This document shows, piece after piece, positions 50,575 to 59,929 of a DNA stretch of 64,000 nucleotides. The notes beneath the pieces were generated by a model. The model saw nothing but the letters and a program-made list of their open reading frames with translations. It was not told where the DNA came from and searched no databases. Position 1 is the first letter of the stretch; every line of letters starts with the position of its first letter. The translations under genes were made by a program, and so were the position numbers. The DNA comes from Nocardioides marmoribigeumensis. Lineage in GTDB: Bacteria > Actinomycetota > Actinomycetes > Propionibacteriales > Nocardioidaceae. The stretch spans positions 186,001 to 250,000 of the forward strand of contig NZ_JAVDYG010000001.1 in assembly GCF_031458325.1 (NCBI RefSeq), in the 5' to 3' direction.

Positions 50575-51885
50575 ATGACCGCCCCCGCTCCCCCGCCACG
50601 CCAGCGCCTGTTCTCGCGCGGCTCGTTCCTGGAGCACTCACGGGTCGCGGAGATCCTGCGGGCGGAGACCACCGGCGGCCTGCTGCTGATCGCGGGGGCG
50701 CTCGCCGCGATCGTCTGGGCCAACACGCCCTGGGCCGACGCCTACGAGTCGCTGCGGGACCTTCGCGTGGGCCCGTCCGGGCTGCACCTCGACCTGAGCC
50801 TCGGCACCTGGGCTGCGGACGGTCTGCTCGCGATCTTCTTCTTCGTCGCCGGGCTCGAGCTCAAGCGCGAGTTCGTGGCCGGGGACCTGCGCGACCCGCG
50901 CCGCGCCGCGCTCCCGGTCGCCGCGGCCGTCGGCGGCATGGCGGTGCCCGCCGTCATCTACGTGCTGTGGAACCTCGGTGGCTCAGGGGCGCTCGAGGGC
51001 TGGGCCATCCCGACCGCGACGGACATCGCCTTCGCGGTCGCGATCCTCGCCGTCATCAGCACCCACCTGCCCAGTGGGCTGCGCACGTTCCTGCTCACCC
51101 TCGCGGTCGTCGACGACCTGCTGGCGATCACGATCATCGCGCTCTTCTACACCTCCGAGCTCCACCTGGCGTTCCTGGCGCTGGCCCTGGTCCCGCTCGC
51201 GGCGTTCGCGATCCTCGTCCAGAAGCGGGTCCGCTCGGGCTGGCTTCTGATCCCCCTCGCCGTGCTGACCTGGGTGCTGGTGCACGAGTCCGGCGTGCAC
51301 GCCACCGTCGCCGGCGTCCTGCTCGGCTTTACCGTGCCCGTCGTGCGCAGCGAGGCGGCCGGCGGACCCGACGCGGGCCCTGGCCTCGCCGAGCACTTCG
51401 AGCACCTCATGCGTCCGGTCAGCGCCGGCGTCGCCGTGCCGGTCTTCGCGTTCTTCGCCGCCGGCGTGACCGTCGGCGGCCTGTCCGGCCTCGTCGACTC
51501 GCTCCAGGACCCGGTGGCCCTCGGGATCCTCAGCGGGCTGGTCGTAGGCAAGAGCATCGGCATCGCCGGCTCGACCTGGCTGTTGTCGACCTTCACCCGC
51601 GCTGACCTCGACGAGGAGCTGTCGTGGTGGGACGTGATCGGGATGTCGCTGCTCGCCGGGGTGGGGTTCACGGTCTCGCTGCTCATCGGCGAGCTCGCGT
51701 TCGGCGCAGGCAGCGCGCGCGACGACCACGTCAAGGTGGGGGTGCTCGTGGGCTCGCTGGTGGCTGCGCTGCTCGCCGCCGGCCTGCTGCGTGCCCGCAA
51801 CCGCGTCTACCGCCGGCTGTGCGAGGAGGAGGCGGTCGACGCGGACCGGGACGGCGTGCCCGACGTGTTCCAGCGCGAGGGCTGA
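50575..51885 (+). CDS. nhaA: Na+/H+ antiporter NhaA
   Basis: A 436-residue NhaA. The adjacent aspartates of the ion-binding site are in [13 protein letters not shown] (D180, D181), preceded by [20 protein letters not shown], with [20 protein letters not shown] near the N-terminus; about 12 helices. It exports Na+ in exchange for protons at alkaline pH. ATG at 50575 is chosen for its fit to known N-termini, but an in-frame GTG at 50521 lies 9 bases after TAGGAT (50506-50511) and would give a leaderless alternative with 18 more residues. The C-terminal tail ends with [15 protein letters not shown], an EF-hand-like calcium motif. Confidence 0.93.
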   Translation: MTAPAPPPRQRLFSRGSFLEHSRVAEILRAETTGGLLLIAGALAAIVWANTPWADAYESLRDLRVGPSGLHLDLSLGTWAADGLLAIFFFVAGLELKREFVAGDLRDPRRAALPVAAAVGGMAVPAVIYVLWNLGGSGALEGWAIPTATDIAFAVAILAVISTHLPSGLRTFLLTLAVVDDLLAITIIALFYTSELHLAFLALALVPLAAFAILVQKRVRSGWLLIPLAVLTWVLVHESGVHATVAGVLLGFTVPVVRSEAAGGPDAGPGLAEHFEHLMRPVSAGVAVPVFAFFAAGVTVGGLSGLVDSLQDPVALGILSGLVVGKSIGIAGSTWLLSTFTRADLDEELSWWDVIGMSLLAGVGFTVSLLIGELAFGAGSARDDHVKVGVLVGSLVAALLAAGLLRARNRVYRRLCEEEAVDADRDGVPDVFQREG

Positions 51886-51896
51886 CCCGGCGGCCC

Positions 51897-52568
51897 CTAG
51901 GTCCGCCGGAGCATGCCGGCGAGGGCGACGAACGAGTCGGCCTCGAGGTCCGGTGGAGTGAAGCAGCCGGGATAGGTCCCTCCGCCGCGCCGGATCCACG
52001 CCGTGCGCAGACCCGCCCGGCTCGCACCCTCCAGGTCCCACGGATGGACAGCGACCATGAGGGTGCGCTCCGGCACGACGTCCAGCACGTCGAGTGCGTA
52101 GGCGTACGCGCGAGCCGCGGGCTTCCACGTGCCCGCGTCCTCCACGGACAGGTAGCGCTCGACGACCGGACCGGCTTCGGTCCCGCCGAGCAACGCCTCG
52201 GCCACGGACGCCGACCCGTTGCTCAGGGTCGCCACCCGGCAGCCGGTGTCGGCGATCGCCAGGAGGCCGGGCACGACGTCGGGGTGCGCCGAGAGCGCCG
52301 TGAAGCGGGCGAGCACCTCCGCGGCTGGCTGGCCCGGGTCGGCGTGGCCGGCGACCGACAGCCGTGCCCGCAGCGACGCCGTCGCGATCTCGGCGAACGC
52401 GGGGTTGTCACCCAGGACGGTCAGGGCGAACCCGTCCCGCAGCACGCCCGCGAACCAGCCCCCGACGTCGTCGCGGGGCAGCCCGACCTGCTCGAACGCG
52501 TCCTGCAGGCCGGTCAGGTCGGAGAGGGTCTCGTTGACGTCGAGCAGGACGAGGTCGGGGCGGGTCAT
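51897..52568 (-). CDS. HAD-superfamily hydrolase, haloacid-dehalogenase type II-like
   Basis: A 223-residue HAD protein. Nucleophile D10 in LLDVNETLSDL, Ser/Thr loop in RVATLSNGSASV, the Lys in TWKPAARAYAYAL, and acidic motif near AVHPWDLEGASRAG. The pattern AVHPWDLEGA fits haloacid dehalogenase type II more than phosphatases (which show GDxxxD). It is convergent with nhaA (11 bases between stops). Substrate unknown. Confidence 0.82.
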   Translation of the reverse strand: MTRPDLVLLDVNETLSDLTGLQDAFEQVGLPRDDVGGWFAGVLRDGFALTVLGDNPAFAEIATASLRARLSVAGHADPGQPAAEVLARFTALSAHPDVVPGLLAIADTGCRVATLSNGSASVAEALLGGTEAGPVVERYLSVEDAGTWKPAARAYAYALDVLDVVPERTLMVAVHPWDLEGASRAGLRTAWIRRGGGTYPGCFTPPDLEADSFVALAGMLRRT

Positions 52569-52738
52569 GGTCGAGCCCTACCCCGTCGTACCGAGCCGGA
52601 TGCGGGCAGCGCCCGGAGCCGGCCGTCCGGACCGGCAGATCGCGGACCGACCGCCCCCCGTGACGGTGTGGCCGCCCCGGACCCGGGCCGTCGTGCCGGT
52701 CCCGGTGGTCGCCACGGCGAGGCTCGCCTGGCCCTCGC

Positions 52739-54244
52739 TCAGCCGTGCAACGCGGCCCGCAGGGTCGAGGCGACCACGAAGCGCGTCTCGGCCGGGTCGA
52801 TGACGTCGTCGATCTCGAAGACGCGAGCCGCGTTGAGCGCGGCTGCGTGGTCGCGCAGGTCGGCGGTGTGCCGGCGCACGGCGTCCTCGCGCTCGTCCGC
52901 GGGCATCGCGGCGAGCTCGCGCGCCAGAGCGAGGCGTACGGCGCCCTCGAGCCCCATCGCGCCGAGGTGGGCGCTCGGCCAGGCGACCGTGATGAGCGGC
53001 CGGTGGGTGGAGCCGCCGAGCATCGCCTGAGCGCCGAGCCCGTAGCCGCGCCGCAGCACCACCCCCACCAACGGCGTGGTCAGCCGGGCACCGGCGATGA
53101 CCATGCGCGAGGCGTGCCGCACCAGCCCCTCGCGCTCCGCGTCGGGGCCGACCATGAAGCCGGGGGTGTCGACCAGGCTGACGACCGGGAGCCGCCACCG
53201 CTCGCACAGCTCGAGGAAGTCCGCGGCCTTGGCCGACTCGTCGGACCCGATCGCCCCGCCCAGGTGCGTGGACTGGTTGGCCATGACCCCGACCGGGACG
53301 CCGTCGACGCGCGCGAGCGCGGTCACGATCCCGGGCGCCCAGCCCTCGCGCAGCCAGGTCACGCTGTCGGTGTCAGCCAGCGTCTCGACGACGGGCCGGA
53401 CGTCGAAGGCCTCGCGGTCGTTGTCGGGCATGGCCCCGCGCAGCTGCTCCTGCGGTGCCGCGTCGCCGCTGTCGTGGGGCGGCTCGAGGTAGCCCAGCAG
53501 CCGGCGTACGACGGCCACCGCCTCGGCCTCGTCCTGCACCACCACGTCGAGCACGCCGTTGGCCGCCTGGTCCTCGACCGGCCCGATCTCCTCGGGGCGG
53601 AAGTCGCCCAGCCCGCCACCGGCGATCATCGCGGGCCCGGCCATGCCGAGGTTGGCGTCGGGGGTGGCCACGCGCAGGTCGGCGCACCCGGCGAGGACCG
53701 CGTTGCCGGCGAAGCAGCGGCCCGACACCACCGCGATGCGCGGCACGGCGCCCTGCAGCTCACCCCACAGCGCGAACGACCCGACGTCGAGCGCCGAGAC
53801 GATCGGCAGGTCGCTGTCGCCCGGACGTCCCCCGCCGCCCTCGGTGAAGAACACCGTGGGCAGCCGCATCCGGCGCACCAGCTCGAGCAGCCGGTCGGAC
53901 TTGCGGTGCCCCCGCATGCCCTGGGTGCCGGCCATCACGAGGTAGTCGTAGGACAGCACCGCGCACGGGCGTCCGCCCACGCGGGCGGTCCCGGCGACCA
54001 GCCCGTCCCCCGGACCCTCGACGACGAGGTCGGCAAGGTGTCGCCGCTGCTCCTGGGCAGGGGTGATGAAGCGGCCGTACTCCACGAACGACCCGTCGTC
54101 GACGAGGTCGGCGATGTTCTCCCGGGCGGTCCGGCGCCCGCGCGCGTGCCAGCGCCCGACCTTGTCCGGTCGCGCCTCGTCGGTGGTCAGGAAGCGCCGT
54201 GCCACGACCTCCTCGAGGCCCTTGGCGGGGGTCTGCTCGCTCAC
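52739..54244 (-). CDS. Acyl-CoA carboxylase carboxyltransferase (beta) subunit
   Basis: A 501-residue carboxyltransferase with both crotonase-like halves: N-terminal EYGRFITPAQEQRRH ... MAGTQGMRGHRKSDRLLELV, ... VVSGRCFAGNAVLAGCADLR ... and C-terminal VDTPGFMVGPDAEREGLVRH ... LTTPLVGVVLRRGYGLGAQA. It would transfer carboxyl from biotin to an acyl-CoA (propionyl-, acetyl- or longer). GTG start at 54244 keeps the usual N-terminus, and the in-frame upstream sequence is not coding. No biotin-carboxylase gene is adjacent, so the alpha subunit must lie elsewhere. The 170 bases after its stop hold no gene. Confidence 0.85.
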   Translation of the reverse strand: MSEQTPAKGLEEVVARRFLTTDEARPDKVGRWHARGRRTARENIADLVDDGSFVEYGRFITPAQEQRRHLADLVVEGPGDGLVAGTARVGGRPCAVLSYDYLVMAGTQGMRGHRKSDRLLELVRRMRLPTVFFTEGGGGRPGDSDLPIVSALDVGSFALWGELQGAVPRIAVVSGRCFAGNAVLAGCADLRVATPDANLGMAGPAMIAGGGLGDFRPEEIGPVEDQAANGVLDVVVQDEAEAVAVVRRLLGYLEPPHDSGDAAPQEQLRGAMPDNDREAFDVRPVVETLADTDSVTWLREGWAPGIVTALARVDGVPVGVMANQSTHLGGAIGSDESAKAADFLELCERWRLPVVSLVDTPGFMVGPDAEREGLVRHASRMVIAGARLTTPLVGVVLRRGYGLGAQAMLGGSTHRPLITVAWPSAHLGAMGLEGAVRLALARELAAMPADEREDAVRRHTADLRDHAAALNAARVFEIDDVIDPAETRFVVASTLRAALHG

Positions 54245-54366
54245 CGGGCCGATGATGTCACCGCAGCGGTGGCGACCGGCCCTCCACCCCGTGACAGAAG
54301 GCTCTCGCCCACTGTCAGTCCGGGTGGTGGCATGGGACCAGGAGGACCACCACACCGGGAGGGCCG

Positions 54367-55278
54367 ATGTCCGAGGTCGTGCGCACCGACGCGCTGAGCA
54401 AACGGTACGGGCGCACCACCGCGGTCCGCTCCCTCGACCTCGTGGTGCACCGCGGGAGCATCTTCGGCTACCTCGGGCCCAACGGCGCGGGCAAGACGAC
54501 CACGATCCGCATGCTGGTGGGCCTGCTCCGGCCGACGTCGGGCTCCGCCACCGTGCTGGGGCACGACGTCGTCCGTGACCGCGACGAGATGCAGCGCCGG
54601 GTCGGCTACCTGCCCGGAGCGTTCGTGGCCTACCCGGACCTGACCGCCTGGGAGTACCTCCGCTTCCTCGGCCACCTGCGCGGGGGCATCGACGAGACGC
54701 GTGTCGCGGGCCTCGCCGGCCGGCTGAGCCTCGACCTCGACCGGCACATCGGCACGATGTCGCACGGCAACAAGCAGAAGGTCGGCATCGTGCAGGCGCT
54801 CGCCCACGACCCCGAGCTGGTCGTCCTCGACGAGCCGACCTCCGGCCTCGACCCGCTGGTGCAGCGGGAGTTCCTCGAGATCCTGCGCGAGCACCGGGAC
54901 GCGGGCACGACCGTCCTGCTGTCGTCCCACGTGCTCAGCGAGGTCGAGGCGGTGGCCGACGAGGTCGCGATCCTGCGCGACGGCGCCCTGGTCGTGGTCG
55001 AGGCCGTGGACCGACTCAAGGCACGGGCCCAGCGCCGGGTGGACCTCGTCCTCGAGCACGACGGCGCGGTCGCGACGCTGCTGCGGACCCCGGGGGTCCA
55101 CCGGGTGGACGGCACCGGCCGGCGGCTGCAGGTCTCGGTCGAGGGGTCGATGGCGGCGTTGTTCAGCGCCGCGGCGCCGTACGGCATCGAGCGCGCGGTC
55201 ACCCACGAGCCCGGGCTCGAGGAGATCTTCCTCGGCTACTACGAGCAGCACCACGAGCACGAGGAGGTCGTGCGATGA
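54367..55278 (+). CDS. ABC transporter ATPase
   Basis: A 303-residue ATPase with Walker A GPNGAGKTT (38-46), signature SHGNKQKVGIVQALAHDPEL, Walker B VVLDEPTSGLDPL and switch His in LSSHVLSEVEAVADE. A C-terminal extension of about 90 residues is typical of ABC-2 systems with a two-domain ATPase such as the YxlF/BcrA types. Overlaps the permease start by 4 bases. GGGAGGG ribosome site upstream of ATG. Confidence 0.9.
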   Translation: MSEVVRTDALSKRYGRTTAVRSLDLVVHRGSIFGYLGPNGAGKTTTIRMLVGLLRPTSGSATVLGHDVVRDRDEMQRRVGYLPGAFVAYPDLTAWEYLRFLGHLRGGIDETRVAGLAGRLSLDLDRHIGTMSHGNKQKVGIVQALAHDPELVVLDEPTSGLDPLVQREFLEILREHRDAGTTVLLSSHVLSEVEAVADEVAILRDGALVVVEAVDRLKARAQRRVDLVLEHDGAVATLLRTPGVHRVDGTGRRLQVSVEGSMAALFSAAAPYGIERAVTHEPGLEEIFLGYYEQHHEHEEVVR

Positions 55279-56063
55279 CCCTCTTCCGCAAGACCATGCG
55301 GGACCAGCGCCGCGCGCTCGTCGGGTGGGGCGCAGGGGTGGTCCTGCTGGTCCTGGCCGAGTCGGCCCTCTGGCCGACGGTCCGGGACATGCCCGACTTC
55401 GGCGAGCTCCTGAAGAGCTACCCGGAGGGCATGAGGGAGCTCTTCAACGTCGAGGCGATGACCACCGGTCGCGGGTTCCTCAACGCCGAGCTGTTCAGCC
55501 TCCTCCTCCCCGCCCTGTTCATCACCTACGCCGTCGGCCGGGGGGCCCGCCTGGTGGCGGGCGAGGAGGAGGACGGCACCCTCGAGGTCCTGCTCGTCAC
55601 GCCGCTGTCGACCGGCCGCCTGCTCTGGGAGAAGGCGCTGGCCCTGGCCACCTCCGTGGCCCTGCTCGGGGTGGTGCTCGCGCTCGGGACCTGGCTCTGC
55701 TCGCTGGTGTTCGGCCTGGACCTGTCGTTGCTCCAGGTGCTGGCGGGCTCACTGGCCGTCTCGGCACTCGGCCTGGAGTACGGCCTGCTGGCCCTCGCCG
55801 TCGGTGCGGCGACCGCGCGGCGGGCGGTCGCGGTCGGTGTCGCGACGGCGGCGGCCGTCGCGGCCTACGTGCTGTACGCCGTGGCGCTGTTCGTCGACTG
55901 GCTCGCGGACTGGCGAGGGTGGTCGCCGTTCGAGCAGGCGCTGTCGGCGGGACCGCTCGCGGGCTCGGTGCCCTGGCAGCTCGTGTGGGTCGGGCTCGCG
56001 GGCCTCGTCGCGGTCGCCCTCGCCGCCCCGATCCTGGCGCGGCGCGACATCGCCGCGGCCTGA
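55275..56063 (+). CDS. ABC-2 permease
   Basis: A 262-residue polytopic protein with six helices. N-terminal LFRKTMRDQRRALVGWGAGVV, then helices near residues 85-110, 118-145, 150-175, 185-205 and 235-258, and EEEDGTLEVLLVTPLSTGRL marking the ABC-2 loop. Permease partner of the ATPase before it. The substrate is unknown: no drug or lantibiotic gene is nearby. It is in an operon with the small membrane protein gene downstream, 18 bases later. Confidence 0.82.
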   Translation: MTLFRKTMRDQRRALVGWGAGVVLLVLAESALWPTVRDMPDFGELLKSYPEGMRELFNVEAMTTGRGFLNAELFSLLLPALFITYAVGRGARLVAGEEEDGTLEVLLVTPLSTGRLLWEKALALATSVALLGVVLALGTWLCSLVFGLDLSLLQVLAGSLAVSALGLEYGLLALAVGAATARRAVAVGVATAAAVAAYVLYAVALFVDWLADWRGWSPFEQALSAGPLAGSVPWQLVWVGLAGLVAVALAAPILARRDIAAA

Positions 56064-56081
56064 CTCCGGCATCCTGGGCAC

Positions 56082-56513
56082 GTGCTCGTCACCAACCACG
56101 TGCTGTCGGGAGCGGTCGTCGCGGCCCTGTGCCCCGGGCCGGTGAGCGCGTTCACCGCGGGGGTCGTCTCCCACTTCCTGCTCGACACGGTCCCGCACTG
56201 GGGCGACGTCGAGTTCGACGAGATGGTGCCGATCGGCGTGCGCGACGGGCTGGTGGGCCTCGCGGCCATGACACTGGTGCACGGCGCCACTCCCCCGGGC
56301 CGTCGGCTGCGGGTCCTCGCCGGGATGAGCGGCGCGGCCTTCCCCGACCTCGACAAGCCGGCGCTGCTGTTCTTCGGTCGCTCGCCGTTCCCCCGGGCGT
56401 GGGACGACTTCCACGTCTCCATCCAGCGCGAGTCCCGCGACCGGATGACCCAGGAGTTCCTTGTCGGTGGCGCGTTCCTCGCCGCCGCGCTGGTCGCCGT
56501 ACGCCGGCGCTGA
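56082..56513 (+). CDS. Small membrane-bound DUF457-like protein
   Basis: A 143-residue protein with three hydrophobic segments, beginning TNHVLSGAVVAALCPGPVSAF and containing HFLLDTVPHWGDVEFDEM and SGAAFPDLDKPALLFFG. The HxxxD...HW and D-PALL His/Asp pattern resembles the metal-binding part of the DUF457/YdjM-like family of membrane hydrolases. GTG start. It probably belongs with the ABC-2 genes upstream. Catalysis is not shown for the family. Confidence 0.6.
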   Translation: MLVTNHVLSGAVVAALCPGPVSAFTAGVVSHFLLDTVPHWGDVEFDEMVPIGVRDGLVGLAAMTLVHGATPPGRRLRVLAGMSGAAFPDLDKPALLFFGRSPFPRAWDDFHVSIQRESRDRMTQEFLVGGAFLAAALVAVRRR

Positions 56514-56606
56514 CGCGGGCCTGGACCGGTGGTCCGCCCCCGGCTTCCACGAGAGGTGCGCCGGTCCTAGCCTCGGGACGAGGGGGCCGACCTTCGGAGG
56601 TGGGCC

Positions 56607-57392
56607 ATGCACGAGGCCTGGGAAGAGCACGTCGTCGGACCCGCGGACGCCGAGCACGCGGTCCTGCTCCTGCCGGGCGGCGCCAACGCGGCGCGGTCCT
56701 TCGACCTGGTGATGGCCGACCCCGCGCTGGCCGGGGTGCGGCTGGTCGCCACCACGCTGCCCGGCATGGCGGGCGCCCCGCTCACCGCCGAGGTCTCGAT
56801 CGAGGCCATGGCCCGTCGCGCCGGGGAGCTGGCGGCACGGCACCGCTGCGACGTGGTCGTCGGCTTCTCGCACGGCGCGACCGTGGCCCTCGAGATGGCC
56901 CTCGGTGGCCACTTCACCGGACCGGTGGTGCTCCTCGGGATCAGCCTGACGACCGAGGACGAGGCGGCTCTCTTCCGCGGGCTGGTGCGTGCCTCGGAGC
57001 GGGTGGGCCCCTGGGTGTTCGGCGCCCTGCTCAGGCTCATGCCCCTGATGGCCCGCTCGGCCAAAGTTCCCGAGCAGCACCGCCGGGAGCTCGTCGAGGA
57101 CCTGCGGCAGAACCGCGCGCGCGACGCCGTGGCCGTCTGCTCGACCTACCTCGACTACCTCGCGGCCGACCGTGACTACGCCGCGGAGCTGGCCGACTCA
57201 GGCGTCCCCGCGTGGCTCGTCCACGCCGAGAAGCACGGCGACGGCGGCCTCACCGACACCGAGCGCGCGCGGCTCGAGGCCGCGGCCGACGTCCACCTGG
57301 TGACGCTCCCCGGCGCGGTCTTCCTCATCCCCGACGAGGCGCCCGCCCAGACGGCCGGGGTGATCGCCGAGGCGGTCGCGTCCCTGCGCTGA
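56607..57392 (+). CDS. Alpha/beta hydrolase
   Basis: A 261-residue alpha/beta hydrolase with oxyanion region LLPGGANAARSFD, nucleophile elbow GFSHGATVAL (S near residue 91), a helical cap from about 120, and C-terminal His likely near ...LPGAVFLIPDEAPAQ; the last segment lacks an obvious catalytic His, so activity is uncertain. It resembles haloalkane-dehalogenase/serine-hydrolase stand-alone enzymes. ATG preceded by GGAGGTGGG ribosome site. The next plus-strand coding trace is the sigma fragment. Confidence 0.78.
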   Translation: MHEAWEEHVVGPADAEHAVLLLPGGANAARSFDLVMADPALAGVRLVATTLPGMAGAPLTAEVSIEAMARRAGELAARHRCDVVVGFSHGATVALEMALGGHFTGPVVLLGISLTTEDEAALFRGLVRASERVGPWVFGALLRLMPLMARSAKVPEQHRRELVEDLRQNRARDAVAVCSTYLDYLAADRDYAAELADSGVPAWLVHAEKHGDGGLTDTERARLEAAADVHLVTLPGAVFLIPDEAPAQTAGVIAEAVASLR

Positions 57393-57404
57393 GGACCGGC
57401 GAAG

Positions 57405-57662
57405 GTGAAGACCGGCGCGTCGTGCGACCTCACCGGAGCCGAGGACGTGGTCCAGGAGGCCTTCGTCCGTGGGCTCGACCGGACGCGACGGCTGCTCGGC
57501 GCCGACAACCCCGAGACCTGGCTGCGGACCGTCGCGGTCAACCTGCGCGCGCGCCGCGGTCGCGAGGTACGACGGCACCGACTGGGTCTACCGCCCCCTC
57601 GCCCCCGGCCCGCGCCGGCCGACCCCACGACCCTCGTCGGGGCCGACCGGCAACGCGCTGAG
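57405..57662 (+). pseudogene. ECF RNA polymerase sigma factor fragment
   Basis: A short frame holding sigma region 2: AEDVVQEAFVRGLDRTRRLL (2.2 core-binding helix) and NPETWLRTVAVNLRARRGRE (2.3-2.4 boundary). The region before it, including 2.1, is absent, and downstream codons become Pro/Arg-rich and lose the region 4 helix-turn-helix, colliding with the convergent dsbA-like gene. So it is a decayed sigma factor, not a functional one, unless region 4 has moved elsewhere. Confidence 0.7.
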
Positions 57663-57664
57663 CG

Positions 57665-58351
57665 TCAGCGGGGCTTGTCGTCCCACGCGGTCGCGAGCGC
57701 CTGGTCGAACAGCTCGGGCGGCTGGGCGCCGGAGACGGCGTACTTCCCGTCGAGGACGAAGAACGGCACCCCGCTGATGCCCAGCTGCCGGGCCCAGGCG
57801 ATGTCGGCGTCGACGGCCTCCGCGTGGGCGTCGCCGGCCAGCGCGAGGAGCACCTCGTCGCGGTCCAGTCCGGCCTCGACGGCCAGGTCGGCCAGGACGC
57901 CGTGGGTGCCGATGTCGCGCCCGTCGGTGAAGTAGGCGCGGAACAGCAGCGCGGCGACCTCGGCCTGCACGCCGTGCTCGCGGGCGAGGTGGAGCAGCCG
58001 GTGGGCGTCGCGGGTGTTGGCGACCAGGGCACGGTCGAAGCGCAGGTCGAGCCCGACGGCGGCGGCCCGGGCGGCGACCTGGGAGTTCATCGCCTCGGCC
58101 TGCTCGGGGCTCACCCCCTTGGTCTCCACGAGCACCTCGACCACGTCGCGCCCCGGACCCTGCGGGAGCTCGGGCATCAGCTGGAACGAGTGGTAGCGCA
58201 CCTCGACGGGGCGCCCGGAGCGCTCGATCGCCTGCGCGAGCAGGGTGTCGCCGAGGTGGCAGAACGGGCAGATGACGTCGCTCCAGACGTCCACGACCAC
58301 CCGGTCGGAGGGGTCGTCGAACGTGGGAGCGGTGTGGCTGGGTGCGGTCAC
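57665..58351 (-). CDS. DsbA-family oxidoreductase, FrnE-like
   Basis: A 228-residue thioredoxin-fold protein with the redox CxxC as CPFC in DVICPFCHLGD (C28, C31), and FrnE features VRYHSFQLMPELP, AYFTDGRDIG and GISGVPFFVLDGKYAVSGAQ (cis-Pro in GVPFF). No signal peptide, so it works in the cytoplasm. FrnE-type enzymes are known as cytoplasmic disulphide isomerases or as 2-hydroxychromene-2-carboxylate isomerase relatives; the CPFC pair differs from the CPWC of FrnE. Confidence 0.85.
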   Translation of the reverse strand: MTAPSHTAPTFDDPSDRVVVDVWSDVICPFCHLGDTLLAQAIERSGRPVEVRYHSFQLMPELPQGPGRDVVEVLVETKGVSPEQAEAMNSQVAARAAAVGLDLRFDRALVANTRDAHRLLHLAREHGVQAEVAALLFRAYFTDGRDIGTHGVLADLAVEAGLDRDEVLLALAGDAHAEAVDADIAWARQLGISGVPFFVLDGKYAVSGAQPPELFDQALATAWDDKPR

Positions 58352-58390
58352 TCCTGTCCAACAGGGCGGTCACGCCGCCCATTCCCCGGC

Positions 58391-58786
58391 TCAGCCCTGG
58401 TAGCCGACCAGCCACCGCACCCCGAACCGGTCGGTGACCTGCCCGTCGTGGTCCCCCCAGGGCCGCAGCTGGAGCGGGTCGACGTCCGACCCGTCGACGC
58501 CGAGGTCGGCGAACCAGCGCTCCAGGACGTCCGGCTCCGCGGTGCCGAGCAGCGAGAACAGCACACCCTCGAGCCGCAGCGTCGCCTGGTCGCCCGTCGC
58601 GTCGGAGGCGAAGAGCTCGACCGGGCCCTGCAGCATCCCGTGGGCGATCGACTCGGCCGGCCCGTCGGAGCGGCCGAGGTCGGCGAGCGTGTGGAGCACC
58701 ACCTCCCCGCCGAAGACGTCACGGTAGAAGGTCAGCGCCTCCCGCGCGGTCCCGGGGAAGCTCAGGTAGGGCGTCAGTCCGGTCAT
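58391..58786 (-). CDS. VOC-superfamily (PhnB-like) protein
   Basis: A 131-residue vicinal-oxygen-chelate protein, starting TPYLSFPGTAREALTFYRDVF and containing HTLADLGRSDGPAESIAHGM and the PhnB closing motif (DVDPLQLRPWGDHDGQVTDRF, FGVRWLVGYQG). The fold binds divalent metal; PhnB-like stand-alone proteins have unknown function. The 171-base gap after its start (58787-58957) shows no gene. Confidence 0.82.
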   Translation of the reverse strand: MTGLTPYLSFPGTAREALTFYRDVFGGEVVLHTLADLGRSDGPAESIAHGMLQGPVELFASDATGDQATLRLEGVLFSLLGTAEPDVLERWFADLGVDGSDVDPLQLRPWGDHDGQVTDRFGVRWLVGYQG

Positions 58787-58957
58787 GCGTCATCTCCTGT
58801 CGTGGGTGTCCCCAGCATCGACCGTGCCCGGGTCGCGAACTCATCGGGCCTCCCCGACCGGCACATCGGCGCGCGCCGGGCCCGGTCAGGCGGGAGAGCC
58901 CCCGGCCGGCCGGCATCGTGCCGGTCCGCAGGGCCGGGGCCCGAGGCCGACCGGGGG

Positions 58958-59929
58958 TCAGAGCTGGGCGAGCAGCTCGGCCTCCCGCGCGCGGCCGAGC
59001 CCGGCCCGACGGGGTCGGTCGAGCCCCTGCTCGCGCTCCCACCCGAGTGCGGCGGCCGCGGTGTCGGCCAGGGGGCGGGTGGTGAGCCCGAGCGCCCGGG
59101 CAGCCGCGTCGGAGACCGCCATCCCCCCGTGGTCGTCAGCGGGCAGCCACAGCGGCAGCGAGTCCGGCCCCATCCACGGGTTCACGCCGTGCACCAGCAG
59201 CCACTCCTCGGAGGCCTCGTGCCACAGGGGGTGCGTCCCGCTCGCAGCCGCGCACGCGTCGATCGCGTCTCCGACGGTCATGGCCGGTCCGACCGCGTTG
59301 ACCGTCCCGGAGCTGCCGGACAGCCCGGCCGAGACGAGCCATGAGGCCAGGTCGTCGGCGTCGAGCACCTGGAGCGGCTGCTCGCGTGGCGGCACGAGCA
59401 CGGGCCCCTCGTGGGAGAGCCGGGCCGGCCAGTAGCCGAAGCGGTCGCTGCGGTCGCCGTGCCCCGCGAGCAGCCCCGCCCGCGCGACCAGCGCCGACGG
59501 GAAGGCCGACAGGACGGCCTCCTCGCACCCCACCTTGGCCGGGCCGTAGTCCTCGGGCCCGGCAGCGTCCCCGGCCAGTGCCGGGAACAGCGGTGCCGAC
59601 TCGTCGCTGCCGGGCGCCAGCCCATCGGCGTAGGCCGAGACCGACGAGACGTAGACCCACGCCCGGGCCCGCCCGGCCAGCGCGGCGAGGGCGGAGCGCA
59701 CGAACCCCGGCTGCCAGCTCACGTCCACCACCACGTCCCACGAGCGGTCCGACACCGGGCCGTAGGCGCCCGGGGCCGAGCGGTCGGCGGGGACCAGCGT
59801 CGCGCCCACAGGGACGGACCCCGAGGCGCCGCGCGCCAGGCACGTCACCGAGAGCCCCGACTCGAGCCCGTGCCGGGCGACCAGGCCCCCGAGCCAGGAG
59901 GTCCCGCCGAGCACGAGCATCGAGCTCAC
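58958..59929 (-). CDS. NAD-dependent epimerase/dehydratase-like reductase
   Basis: A 323-residue extended SDR protein with glycine-rich nucleotide loop [13 protein letters not shown] near the N-terminus, a strand at [11 protein letters not shown], and [10 protein letters not shown]; the catalytic YxxxK appears as YGPAKVG ([13 protein letters not shown]). It binds NAD(P) but the substrate is unknown; the C-terminal region is like isoflavone-reductase-type or NmrA-like members. Its stop is 4 bases from overlap with the ppgK gene, which it follows on the same strand. Confidence 0.78.
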   Translation of the reverse strand: MSSMLVLGGTSWLGGLVARHGLESGLSVTCLARGASGSVPVGATLVPADRSAPGAYGPVSDRSWDVVVDVSWQPGFVRSALAALAGRARAWVYVSSVSAYADGLAPGSDESAPLFPALAGDAAGPEDYGPAKVGCEEAVLSAFPSALVARAGLLAGHGDRSDRFGYWPARLSHEGPVLVPPREQPLQVLDADDLASWLVSAGLSGSSGTVNAVGPAMTVGDAIDACAAASGTHPLWHEASEEWLLVHGVNPWMGPDSLPLWLPADDHGGMAVSDAAARALGLTTRPLADTAAAALGWEREQGLDRPRRAGLGRAREAELLAQL

